Part shown: in pieces, positions 1 through 7,305 of the stretch
Position numbering within the stretch: the first letter of the stretch is position 1
How the letters are laid out: the number at the start of each line of letters is the position of its first letter
Source: Planctomycetes bacterium UBA4800
Lineage (GTDB): Bacteria > Planctomycetota > UBA8108 > UBA8890 > UBA8898
Length of the DNA stretch: 9,276 nucleotides
Direction: 5' to 3'
NCBI GenBank assembly: GCA_002402755.1
Contig: DHGK01000393.1
Location: 1-9,276, forward strand
The notes under the pieces: generated by a model
What the model saw: only the letters and a program-made list of their open reading frames with translations
Databases searched by the model: none
What the model was told of the DNA's origin: nothing
Made by a program: the position numbers and the translations under genes

Positions 1-20
1 GGCGGTCTTTCTCCGTTTTC

Positions 21-47
21 TTCTCTGTGCTCTCTGCGCCTCTGTGG
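21..47. repeat. three tandem ~9-bp CTCTGYG-type units in the leader
   Basis: Three adjacent 9-bp units, TTCTCTGTG, CTCTCTGCG and CCTCTGTGG, share the core CTCTGYG. On the opposite strand they read as CAGAG-containing units (CACAGAGG, CGCAGAGAG, CACAGAGAA), flanked by A-rich sequence. I recall very similar 'CACAGAGgcgCAGAGagcACAGAG' strings as dispersed intergenic repeats in many environmental bacterial genomes, but I know of no established function. The repeat probably marks intergenic DNA, which argues against starting the downstream gene at the GTG at 44 inside it. Confidence 0.6.
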
Positions 48-97
48 TTTCTTTTCCGTCAGATGACACCTTTCTGTGCATCCGAGCACGGCGAGAG

Positions 98-111
98 AAC
101 CGTGAACGGTT
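98..111. promoter_or_regulatory. inverted repeat AACCGT-GA-ACGGTT, possible operator
   Basis: A perfect 6-bp inverted repeat (AACCGT / ACGGTT) with a 2-bp spacer lies about 40 bp upstream of the GH2 start. Its size and position suit a repressor operator such as those of LacI-type sugar regulators, but the family is not assignable. It could also be chance, and no clear -35/-10 promoter was identified next to it. Confidence 0.25.
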
Positions 112-151
112 ACACGAGAGGAGTGGACCTTTCGGAATAGTGGAATCTCGC

Positions 152-3034
152 ATGTTGGTTGCCTTCGCCCTGCTTTGCATCGCGGCGGCTGGGGTGGCGG
201 ATGCTGCCGGCGCGGCCGCTGATGATCCGCAGAGTCCGATCTCTCTGGCCGGATCCTGGCGGTTCCGCCTCGACCCGAAGAGCATCGGCGTCGAAGAGAA
301 GTGGTTCACCCAGGAGCTCGATGGCTCGGTGACGTTGCCCGGCACGACGGACACCAACCGGCAAGGCGTCTTCAAGGACGAACGGGCCGTCGATCGGCTT
401 TCCCGCGTCTGGTATTGGAAAGGCCCCGCGTGGTATCAGCGCGACGTGGCGATCCCCGACGCCTGGCAAGGGAAACGGATCACCCTGCTGCTTGAGCGGA
501 GCAAGAACACGCGCGTATGGGTCGATGACGAGGACTGCGGCGCCGAAGACACGCTCAGCGCCCCGCAGGTCTTCGACCTGACGTGCGCCATGCCGCCCGG
601 CCTTCGCACGATCACCGTGCTTGTCGATAACGCGAAGCTGCCGCCCGGCGGTCCCTCCCACGCGGTCGACGAGCGCACGCAGTCCAATTGGAACGGCATC
701 GTCGGCCGCCTGGAACTGCGCGCCACCGATCCGGTCTGGCTCGAGGACGTGCAGGTCTATCCGGACGCGGCCGGCGTCCGGGTTCGCGTCCGGGCGGTGG
801 TGGGCAACATCACGGGCAGGCCGGCGGATGGTCGGCTTACCGTCGGCGGCGAGAGCTACAACATCGCTGCGCCGGCAGCGTTCCCGCCGCAGTCGGTCGT
901 CTTTCAGGCCCGGGAACGACGGCGCATCGTCGAGTGCGTCTATCAACCGAGCGAAGGGATGCCGCGGTGGGACGAGTTCCAGCCGGCCATGGTGCGTCTC
1001 GACGTGAGACTATCCGCCACCGCCGGAGGTCGGACCTGCGCAGACCGTCAGACGGTCAACTTCGGCCTGCGCGATTTCAAGAAGATCGGCGAGCGTCTCG
1101 CGATCAACGGGCGGCCGGTTTTCCTGCGCGGCCGGACCGACAGCGCCAATTACCCGCTGACCGGTCATCCGCCGATGGACAAGGACGGCTGGCGACGGGT
1201 GCTCGGCATCGTGAAGGCATGGGGCCTCAACCACGTCCGCTTCCACTCGTGGTGCCCGCCGGAGGCGGCATTCGAGGCGGCCGACGAACTGGGAGTGTAT
1301 TTCCAGGTCGAGCTTCCGAACAAGCGCAGCAGCTTCAAGGCGCCGGAAGACGGAACGGCGGCGCGCTGGAACATCGACTACCTCGACCTGGCGCCCGCCG
1401 GCGCCAACGCCTCGCTCTATGACTATGCCCGGCGCGAGGGCGAGCTCATCTTCCGGCACTTCGGCAACCACCCGTCGTTCGTGATGTTCACCCTGGGCAA
1501 CGAGCTTGGTCGCAACGAGGCGATGTTCGAGTTGGCGGCGCGCTTCCGGGAGCGCGACCCGCGGCGCCTCTACGCCCAAGGGTCAAACAACCTGCACTGG
1601 AATCCCAGCTTCGCCGAGGGCGACGACTTCTGGGTGACCGGCAAGACCGGCAAAACGCTTCCCGTGCGCGGTTCGTTCTTCTCGGCGGATTTTCCCGAGG
1701 GCGGCCACATCGAGTCCCGCGTCCCGTCGACGCTGACCGACTATCGCGCCTCGATTGACGGCGTCCCCGCGCCGGTCATCGGCCATGAAGTCGGGCAGTA
1801 CGAAGTCGCTCCCGATTTCCGCGAGCTTCCCGAGTACACCGGCGTGCTCAAAGCGCGCAACCTGGAAATCTTCCGCGACCGGCTCCAGGCCGCGCACATG
1901 CTGGATTCGGCCGATGCGTTCGTTCGCGCCTCGGGCGCCTTGTCGGCGATCTGCTATCGGGAGGAGATTGAAACGGCGTTGCGCACGCCGGGATTCGGCG
2001 GCTTCCAGCTCCTCGACCTGCAGGACTTCCCCGGGCAAGGCACGGCGCTCGTGGGCATGCTGAACGTGTTCATGGAGTCCAAGGGGATCAGCGCGCCCGA
2101 GAAATGGCGGCAATTCTGCGCCGAAACCGTGCCGCTGTTGCTCTTCGAGAAATACACGTGGACCACCGAGGAAACGCTCGCGGGCGAGATCAAGATCGCG
2201 CACTACGGCGCGGCCGATTTCCGCGACGCCCGCGTGATGTGGACCGCCGGCGAGCGCGCAGGTCCGGCCGTTGCGTCCGGCGCGCTGGGGCCGCTGACGA
2301 TCGCGCAGGGCGAGGTGTCTTCCGCCGGCCGGATTCGCGTGCCGCTTGATCGGGTCACAGCGCCCGCGCAATTGCTGGTCACGATGGCAATCGACGGGAC
2401 GTCGTATCGGAACTGCTACGATGTTTGGGTCTATCCGCCGAAAGTCGACACGGCCGCGCCCGCCGGCATCATCGTCGCCGACCGTCTGAACGCGGCGGCG
2501 CGGGAGCATCTGGGCGGCGGGGGGAAGGTGTTGCTCTTCCCCCGGCATGACGAGCTCACGCACTGCGTGAAAGGCGCGTTTCAGACCGACTTCTGGTGCT
2601 GGCCCATGTTCGCGAAAGGCGCCATCGATCGCGGGCTCGAACCGGCGCCGGGCACGCAAGGCTTTCTCTGCGATCCGGCGCACCCTGCGCTCGCGCAGTT
2701 CCCGACCGAGTTTCACAGCAACTGGCAATGGTGGCGGCTCGTCAAGAACGCGCGCCCGATCATCCTGGACGAGACTCCGGCCGTCTATCGCCCGATCATC
2801 CACGTCATCGACAACTTCGCGCGCAACCACAAGCTCGGCCTGCTCTTCGAGACCAGAGTCGGCCCGGGTGCGCTGCTCGTCTGCGCGAGCGACCTGCCGG
2901 CGCTGCAGGACCATCCCGAGGCGCGGCAGTTGATGCACAGCCTCGTGCGGTACGTTGATTCCCCGGCCTTCGCGCCGACGTTCGAGCTGGACGCAGGACT
3001 CCTCAAGAAGCTGCTGCCGGGAGGAGCCCGATGA
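152..3034 (+). CDS. exported glycoside hydrolase family 2 enzyme (beta-galactosidase/beta-glucuronidase-like)
   Basis: This is a predicted periplasmic or secreted retaining exo-beta-glycosidase of 960 residues from the ATG at 152. It begins with a hydrophobic signal sequence (MLVAFALLCIAAAG...). The order of domains is: a GH2 sugar-binding domain (SLAGSWRF onward, about 30-200), an Ig-like domain (about 200-315), and a TIM barrel starting near the FLRG motif (about residue 324). The acid/base is predicted as E451 in GNELG and the nucleophile as E546 in GHEVGQY, both matching GH2 family patterns. An Ig-like stretch follows, then a C-terminal region (about 770-950) that resembles an inactive glutamine-amidotransferase-like fold and contains FWCWPMF. 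Substrate (galactoside, glucuronide or other) cannot be decided. Start choice: the in-frame GTG at 44 lies in a repeat and would add 36 residues unlike a signal peptide. A GTG at 140 would add VESR, giving a more normal positively charged n-region, and is a real alternative (GAGGAG at 118-123 lies 16 bases before it). The stop overlaps the next start (ATGA). Confidence 0.88.
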   Translation: MLVAFALLCIAAAGVADAAGAAADDPQSPISLAGSWRFRLDPKSIGVEEKWFTQELDGSVTLPGTTDTNRQGVFKDERAVDRLSRVWYWKGPAWYQRDVAIPDAWQGKRITLLLERSKNTRVWVDDEDCGAEDTLSAPQVFDLTCAMPPGLRTITVLVDNAKLPPGGPSHAVDERTQSNWNGIVGRLELRATDPVWLEDVQVYPDAAGVRVRVRAVVGNITGRPADGRLTVGGESYNIAAPAAFPPQSVVFQARERRRIVECVYQPSEGMPRWDEFQPAMVRLDVRLSATAGGRTCADRQTVNFGLRDFKKIGERLAINGRPVFLRGRTDSANYPLTGHPPMDKDGWRRVLGIVKAWGLNHVRFHSWCPPEAAFEAADELGVYFQVELPNKRSSFKAPEDGTAARWNIDYLDLAPAGANASLYDYARREGELIFRHFGNHPSFVMFTLGNELGRNEAMFELAARFRERDPRRLYAQGSNNLHWNPSFAEGDDFWVTGKTGKTLPVRGSFFSADFPEGGHIESRVPSTLTDYRASIDGVPAPVIGHEVGQYEVAPDFRELPEYTGVLKARNLEIFRDRLQAAHMLDSADAFVRASGALSAICYREEIETALRTPGFGGFQLLDLQDFPGQGTALVGMLNVFMESKGISAPEKWRQFCAETVPLLLFEKYTWTTEETLAGEIKIAHYGAADFRDARVMWTAGERAGPAVASGALGPLTIAQGEVSSAGRIRVPLDRVTAPAQLLVTMAIDGTSYRNCYDVWVYPPKVDTAAPAGIIVADRLNAAAREHLGGGGKVLLFPRHDELTHCVKGAFQTDFWCWPMFAKGAIDRGLEPAPGTQGFLCDPAHPALAQFPTEFHSNWQWWRLVKNARPIILDETPAVYRPIIHVIDNFARNHKLGLLFETRVGPGALLVCASDLPALQDHPEARQLMHSLVRYVDSPAFAPTFELDAGLLKKLLPGGAR
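3019..3026 (+). promoter_or_regulatory. Shine-Dalgarno of the 3031 stub ORF, inside the GH2 gene end
   Basis: GGGAGGAG ends 4 bases before the ATG at 3031 (its GGAGG core is 6 bases away). It is a strong ribosome-binding site within the last codons of the GH2 gene. With the ATGA stop/start overlap (3031-3034) it indicates translational coupling, and it shows that the truncated ORF still has an intact start signal. Confidence 0.75.
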
Positions 3035-3480
3035 GACGGCGTCAGTTTCTGGAGATTGCCGGCAGCGGAATCGCGGTCGCGCCTTGGCTTCAAAAGGCAC
3101 GCGCCGCTGCGGAGGAGAGCGCCCCGCCCGACGGCGTCGCGGGCAAGAGCACGGAGGTCGACATTCGCGCGCTCTTCGAGGCGAGCAGCGAAGAGGTCGT
3201 GGCGCTGACGCAGCGCGTGTTTGAGAAATGCATTCTGGAAAAGCTCCGTCCGCCGGCGGAGCCCCTGCAGCACACGTGGGTCCAGCCGGGCGGGCCATAC
3301 TACCTGGGCCAATGGATCTGGGACACGATGTTCGTCGTGGATCTGCTGAGCATCCTACCCGGGCGGACGCACGTCATCCGCGACATCTTCCAGAACTACT
3401 GGGATTTCCAGGATCGATGGAACCGGCAGATGCCGGCCTATGCCATCGATACTCCGCAATGCCGCGACAATCGAGGATGA
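3031..3480 (+). CDS. truncated six-hairpin (MGH1/GH63-like) glycosidase N-terminus with Tat signal
   Basis: A 149-residue ORF. Residues 2-7 (RRRQFL), followed by a hydrophobic AGSGIAVAPWL stretch, form a classic twin-arginine export signal. From about residue 70 the sequence looks like the beginning of an (alpha/alpha)6-barrel glycosidase, with PGGPYYLGQWIWDTMFVVDLL (key residues W95, W97, D98, F101) and then IFQNYWDFQ and MPAYA. Members of such families normally run for several hundred residues, whereas this one stops after RDNRG. Neither other forward frame continues the domain, because the GH106 gene begins at once. It is therefore most likely the 5' end of a gene whose remainder was deleted, and it should lack catalytic activity. 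A short functional leader or coupling ORF is possible. The start is supported by a strong SD and an ATGA overlap with the GH2 gene. The stop overlaps the ATG at 3477. Family assignment is from motif resemblance only. Confidence 0.7.
   Translation: MRRRQFLEIAGSGIAVAPWLQKARAAAEESAPPDGVAGKSTEVDIRALFEASSEEVVALTQRVFEKCILEKLRPPAEPLQHTWVQPGGPYYLGQWIWDTMFVVDLLSILPGRTHVIRDIFQNYWDFQDRWNRQMPAYAIDTPQCRDNRG
3473..3476 (+). promoter_or_regulatory. Shine-Dalgarno deciding the GH106 start
   Basis: GAGG lies 6 bases before the ATG at 3483 but directly abuts the ATG at 3477. This spacing favours 3483 as the true start. The site lies in the last codons of the upstream stub, so translation of the stub could deliver ribosomes to the GH106 gene. 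Confidence 0.6.
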
Positions 3481-3482
3481 AC

Positions 3483-6400
3483 ATGAGAAGCGCCCACAGA
3501 CAATCTCGTATTCTGGCGGCTGCCATCGTGGCGGCCAATTGCATGTTCCTGCAGCAGATGCCCGCCCAACAAGCCGCTGCCAAGCCGGTGGCCGGAGACC
3601 TGGAAAAGAACTTCGTGAACCCTCCGGACGCTGCGCGCCCCGGGGTCTACTGGTACTTCATGGACGGCAATCTCAACGGCAGGGAGATGACGGCCGACCT
3701 CGAATCCATGAAGGCGGCAGGCCTCGGCAACCTGGTCTTCCTGGAGGTGGACGTCGGCATCCCCAAGGGACCGGTCAGGTGGATGACCGGGCCGTGGCAG
3801 GATGCGTTTGTGCAAGCCGTTCGCGATGCGGAGCGCCTGGGCATCGACATCACCCTCGGGATCGGGCCGGGCTGGTGCGGCAGCGGCGGTCCCTGGGTCA
3901 AGCCGGAGCAATCCATGCAGCACCTCGTCTTCAGTTCGGTCGAACTGAAAGGGCCGCAGAATTATTCGGCGACCTTGTCCCTGCCGGCTCAGCGCTCGAC
4001 CCCGTGGCACGGAATGGCTCACCAGTTCTACGAGGATGTGGCGGTCTTCGCGTTCCCCTCCCGCACGCCGATCATCGACGATATCAACGAGAAGGCGCTT
4101 TACGAAAAGGGGCCGATTTCCAGCATGCCCGGCGTGAAGCCCTATCTTCCCACTGCGGCTCGCTACACCGAGCCGGGGCCGGCGGGCGTCATCCCACCGA
4201 ACGAGATCGTGGATCTCACGAAGCAACTCAAGCCCGACGGGACCCTCGACTGGAAGGTCCCGGCCGGGGATTGGACGATAGTCCGCATGGGGCGGCGGGT
4301 CACGGGCGCGAACACCCGGCCTGCGCCGGAGGCGGCGACGGGACTGGAATGCGACAAGTTCGACGCGCAGGCAACGGAGGAGCATCTCAACCGGTTCGTC
4401 GGCGTCCTGCTGGAGAAGATCAGCCCGCGCGCCAAAGAGCACGGCTTGACCACCCTGCACATGGACAGTTGGGAATCCGGCGCGCAGAACTGGACGCCGT
4501 CGTTTCTGGATGAGTTCAAGAAGCGGCGTGGCTATGATGCCCGGCCATGGCTTCCGGCGTACACCGGACGCGCGGTCGAAAGCCTTGAGAAGTCGGAACG
4601 ATTCCTCTGGGACCTGCGCCTGACCGGCCAGGAACTGGTGCTGGAGAAACACGCCGGTGTCGTGAAGAAGTACGCCCATCAACGGGGGCTCTCGCTTTCC
4701 ATCGAACCCTACGACATGAATCCCGCCGGCGACCTCGACCTGGGCGCGGTGGCGGATGTGCCGATGGGGGAATTCTGGGATCTGGGCGGGTTTGACACGA
4801 GCTACGCTTGTTTCGAGGCGAGTTCCATCGCCCACACCATGGGGCGGTCGATCGTTTCCGCCGAGTCATTCACGGGTGGAGGGTTGGATGCGTATCCGTG
4901 GTCGCTGAAGAATCAGGGCGACTGGGCGTTTTGCGCGGGCATCAACCGTTTCGTGTTCCACACCTGGGCGCATCAGGCGCTGGGCGACGCCTACAAGCCC
5001 GGCATGACCATGGGCCCGTATGGCGTGCACTGGCACCGGAACCAGACCTGGTGGCCGATGGTGTCGGCCTACCACCGCTACATCACCCGCTGTTCCGAGC
5101 TTCTCCGCCAGGGCGTCGCGGTCTCCGATGTGCTGTATCTCACACCCGAGGGAACGCCCCATAGCTTCCAGCCCCCGCCCGGCGCATTGGAGGGGAGCGG
5201 CCCGCTGGCGGACAAGAAGGGCTATGGCTTCGACGGCTGTTCGCCGAAGATCCTCGTGGCCAGGGCCGGAGTGGAGGACGGACTGATTGCGTTTCCGGGA
5301 GGGAGCTCATACCGCCTGCTCGTCCTGCCGCAGGTGGAAACGATGACCCCGGGCCTGCTTGCGAAGATCCGCGACCTGGTGAAGGCCGGGGCCGCGGTGG
5401 TCGGCGCGCCGCCGCTCAAATCTCCGAGCCTCTCGGGCTATCCCGCCTGCGACGAAGAGGTCCGGACGCTCGCGAAGGATCTCTGGGGAAGCCTGGACGC
5501 ACCGCAGACGGCGACCAAGCGCACCTACGGCCGCGGTGGTATCCACTGGGGCGGCGAACTGTCGCCGCGGGTCCCGACTCGTCAACTCAGTCCGATCTCA
5601 GAGAGTGCGTGGATCTGGTATCCGGAAGGGAATCCCGCCAGGAGCGCGCCGGTGGGCACGAGATACTTCCAGCGGATCGTCCACGTTGACGAGAAGAAGG
5701 TCCTGGAGTCAGCCGCCGCCGGGGTGTGTGCGGACAATGAATTCACCCTCTGGATCAACGGGAAGAAGGTCAGCGAAGGCGACAACTTCCATGTTACCGT
5801 CACGACGCCGATCGCAGCGTTCCTGCGGCCCGGTGACAATGTCATTGCCGTGGCCGTGGCAAATACCAGCGGAGAACCCAATCCCGCAGGCTGGATCGGT
5901 GCATTCGACCTGGCCTACAAGGACGGATCCCGCGAGGTTGTGAAGACGGACGGTACGTGGTCTGCCGGCCTGACTGCCCGGCATGGTTGGGAGCAGGCGG
6001 CCACCAAACCGAGCGATTGGAAGGACGCGTTGGTTCTTGGCGCGTATGGCATGGCGCCATGGAACCGCGGCGGGGAGAGTCAACCCCTTCCGCCGCTCTA
6101 TCCATCGTATGATCTGACTGCCTCGCTGTTGAAGGGCATGGGCGTGCAGGAGGATTTCACCGCAACCGGCCCCGTCCGCTACGGTCACCGGCGCACCAGC
6201 GATCGGGACATCTACTTCGTTTCGAACCGGACCGGCGCTCCGATCAAGGCGGACTGCCGCTTCCGGGTCGGCCGGGGCAGAGCGCAACTCTGGGACCCCG
6301 TGACCGGCGAACAGCGGCCGCTGCCGCGGTTCGAGCGTGTCGATGGCCTGACGGTCATTCCCATGGAGTTCGATGCGTTTCAGAGTTTCTTCGTCCTGTT

Positions 6401-7007
6401 CGGCGGGAAGGATGAAAAGCCCCTCGCGAAAACGGAGAAGAACTTCCCGGAGCTGAAGATTGTCCAGGAACTTACCGGCGCCTGGGAGGTTGCGTTCGAT
6501 CCGAAGTGGGGCGGACCGGAGACGGCCGCCTTTGACACCCTGCAGGATTGGACGATCCGGCCGGAACCGGGGATCAAGCACTATTCCGGCATCGCCACCT
6601 ATCGGAAAACGTTCACCCTGGCTCAGGTTCCGGGGGGCACTACGTATCTCAACCTGGGTGTGGTTCATGACATGGCGCGGGTGAAACTGAACGGCGAGGA
6701 CCTCGGCGTGGTGTGGTGCGCGCCGTGGCGAGTCGAGGTCACCGGCGCCATGAAGGTCGGCGGCAACCAGCTCGAAATCGAAGTCGTCAACCGCTGGGCG
6801 AACCGCATGATCGGCGACAAGCAACCCGCCGATGCGAATGCGCGCGAGGTGGAATGCCCGCCCGGCTTCCTCGGTGGGCAGAGAATCGTAACCGGTCGCT
6901 ACACCTTCAGCACGTCTGATCCATACGATGCACGGTCGCCGTTGCTCCCTTCCGGCCTGCTCGGGCCGGTGCAGCTTCTGACCCAGTTCCCTGGAGCGCT
7001 TGAATGA
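3483..7007 (+). CDS. exported GH106 alpha-L-rhamnosidase
   Basis: Predicted to release terminal alpha-L-rhamnose from polysaccharide side chains outside the cytoplasm, 1174 residues. The N-terminus (MRSAHRQSR followed by ILAAAIVAANCMFL) is a signal peptide. The start of the mature protein, NFVNPPDAARPGVYWYF, and the following MKAAGLGNLVFLEVDVG are typical of GH106 barrels. Family-pattern catalytic candidates are E331 in HMDSWESGAQNWTP, followed by FKKRRGYD, and E461 in SAESFTGGG. The barrel and its accessory domain run to about residue 700. A galactose-binding-like module is then inserted at about 706-845 (SAWIWYPEGN..., LWINGKKV, LRPGDNVIAV). From about 989 to the end there is a GH2-type sugar-binding domain (LTGAWEVAFDP, YRKTF, VKLNGEDLGVVWCAPWRVEV). 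The same frame is open upstream to 3228, but that segment covers the stub in another frame and has no signal peptide, so I reject it. ATG 3477 is an alternative start two codons upstream. The stop overlaps the next ORF by ATGA. Confidence 0.92.
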   Translation: MRSAHRQSRILAAAIVAANCMFLQQMPAQQAAAKPVAGDLEKNFVNPPDAARPGVYWYFMDGNLNGREMTADLESMKAAGLGNLVFLEVDVGIPKGPVRWMTGPWQDAFVQAVRDAERLGIDITLGIGPGWCGSGGPWVKPEQSMQHLVFSSVELKGPQNYSATLSLPAQRSTPWHGMAHQFYEDVAVFAFPSRTPIIDDINEKALYEKGPISSMPGVKPYLPTAARYTEPGPAGVIPPNEIVDLTKQLKPDGTLDWKVPAGDWTIVRMGRRVTGANTRPAPEAATGLECDKFDAQATEEHLNRFVGVLLEKISPRAKEHGLTTLHMDSWESGAQNWTPSFLDEFKKRRGYDARPWLPAYTGRAVESLEKSERFLWDLRLTGQELVLEKHAGVVKKYAHQRGLSLSIEPYDMNPAGDLDLGAVADVPMGEFWDLGGFDTSYACFEASSIAHTMGRSIVSAESFTGGGLDAYPWSLKNQGDWAFCAGINRFVFHTWAHQALGDAYKPGMTMGPYGVHWHRNQTWWPMVSAYHRYITRCSELLRQGVAVSDVLYLTPEGTPHSFQPPPGALEGSGPLADKKGYGFDGCSPKILVARAGVEDGLIAFPGGSSYRLLVLPQVETMTPGLLAKIRDLVKAGAAVVGAPPLKSPSLSGYPACDEEVRTLAKDLWGSLDAPQTATKRTYGRGGIHWGGELSPRVPTRQLSPISESAWIWYPEGNPARSAPVGTRYFQRIVHVDEKKVLESAAAGVCADNEFTLWINGKKVSEGDNFHVTVTTPIAAFLRPGDNVIAVAVANTSGEPNPAGWIGAFDLAYKDGSREVVKTDGTWSAGLTARHGWEQAATKPSDWKDALVLGAYGMAPWNRGGESQPLPPLYPSYDLTASLLKGMGVQEDFTATGPVRYGHRRTSDRDIYFVSNRTGAPIKADCRFRVGRGRAQLWDPVTGEQRPLPRFERVDGLTVIPMEFDAFQSFFVLFGGKDEKPLAKTEKNFPELKIVQELTGAWEVAFDPKWGGPETAAFDTLQDWTIRPEPGIKHYSGIATYRKTFTLAQVPGGTTYLNLGVVHDMARVKLNGEDLGVVWCAPWRVEVTGAMKVGGNQLEIEVVNRWANRMIGDKQPADANAREVECPPGFLGGQRIVTGRYTFSTSDPYDARSPLLPSGLLGPVQLLTQFPGALE
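6993..6996 (+). promoter_or_regulatory. Shine-Dalgarno of the 7004 remnant
   Basis: GGAG with a 7-base spacer precedes the ATG at 7004, inside the end of the GH106 gene and next to an ATGA overlap (7004-7007). As at 3031, the broken gene has kept a sound translation start. Confidence 0.55.
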
Positions 7008-7305
7008 GCCAACGACACTTCCGGAGGCTACTCGTCCTCGCGTTGCCGCTGCTTTCCGCCGCAGGCCTGCCGGCGGCTGCCGCGGACGACGCGGAACTCC
7101 GCCGGGACTTTGCGGATCCGCCGCTGCGCTGGCAGTCCCGTCACCCTCTATCCTGCGCTGTGGTTCGACATCGGTCCCGACACCGCCGCGGCGCGCAACG
7201 CCCTGTTCGGCATGCGCGCCGAGCGCGCGCTTGATTCCGCGAGAGCGGGAGGCTATCGTCGCGTGTTCGTTTCGACCGTGTCGCGTGCGCGAGCACAGGA
7301 GCCCC
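7004..7305 (+). pseudogene. frameshifted N-terminal remnant of a GH106-like exported protein
   Basis: From the ATG at 7004 there is a good signal peptide (MSQRHFRRLLVLALPLL... to about residue 26), then DDAELRRDFADPPLRWQSR, which resembles the mature start of GH106 proteins. The frame then turns into arginine-rich text and stops at 7234. The +1 frame takes over at about 7135-7140 with TLYPALWFDIGPD and, later, RALDSARAGGYRRVFVSTV. This can be laid against the neighbouring GH106 protein (RPGVYWYF and LESMKAAGLGNLVFLEV), so one extra base near 7120-7140 would explain it. The second frame looks coding only to about 7285. The next gene then starts with its own SD and signal, so the rest of the enzyme is missing. 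Seen: two frames and a frame switch. Inferred: a GH106-like origin and decay. It could instead be two unrelated fragments, or an assembly or base-call error. No activity is expected. Confidence 0.5.
7297..7301 (+). promoter_or_regulatory. Shine-Dalgarno of the GH42-like gene
   Basis: AGGAG with a 4-base spacer precedes the ATG at 7306. It is the best ribosome-binding site upstream of the open frame and decides the start. An in-frame GTG at 7285 would add a charged n-region (VREHRSP) to the signal peptide but has no visible SD. Confidence 0.5.

Noticed and set aside
44..151. GTG at 44 as the start of the GH2 gene
   Set aside because: It sits inside the 9-bp repeat and would place a charged 36-residue extension before a clear signal peptide.
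1583..3298. Long open frames on the minus strand (1583-3298, 5709-7781, 7141-8673, 3438-4835)
   Set aside because: They lie opposite well-recognised glycosidase genes. Their translations are arginine/alanine/glycine-rich with no recognisable motif, as expected for shadow frames in GC-rich DNA.
3228..3482. ATG at 3228 as the start of the GH106 gene
   Set aside because: The extra 85 residues overlap the stub in a different frame, are low-complexity shadow text and would bury the signal peptide. An SD fits ATG 3483.
6952..6969. Hairpin CCGGCC-N6-GGCCGG near the GH106 end, considered as a terminator
   Set aside because: It lies within conserved C-terminal coding sequence, lacks a T-run and is followed by a coupled start at 7004. 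GC-rich palindromes are common by chance here.
7125..7160. Direct repeat TGCGCTG (7125 and 7154), considered as a slippage or insertion scar explaining the frame switch
   Set aside because: Removing one copy plus the 29-bp offset does not restore a GH106-like reading, so it is probably chance in GC-rich DNA.
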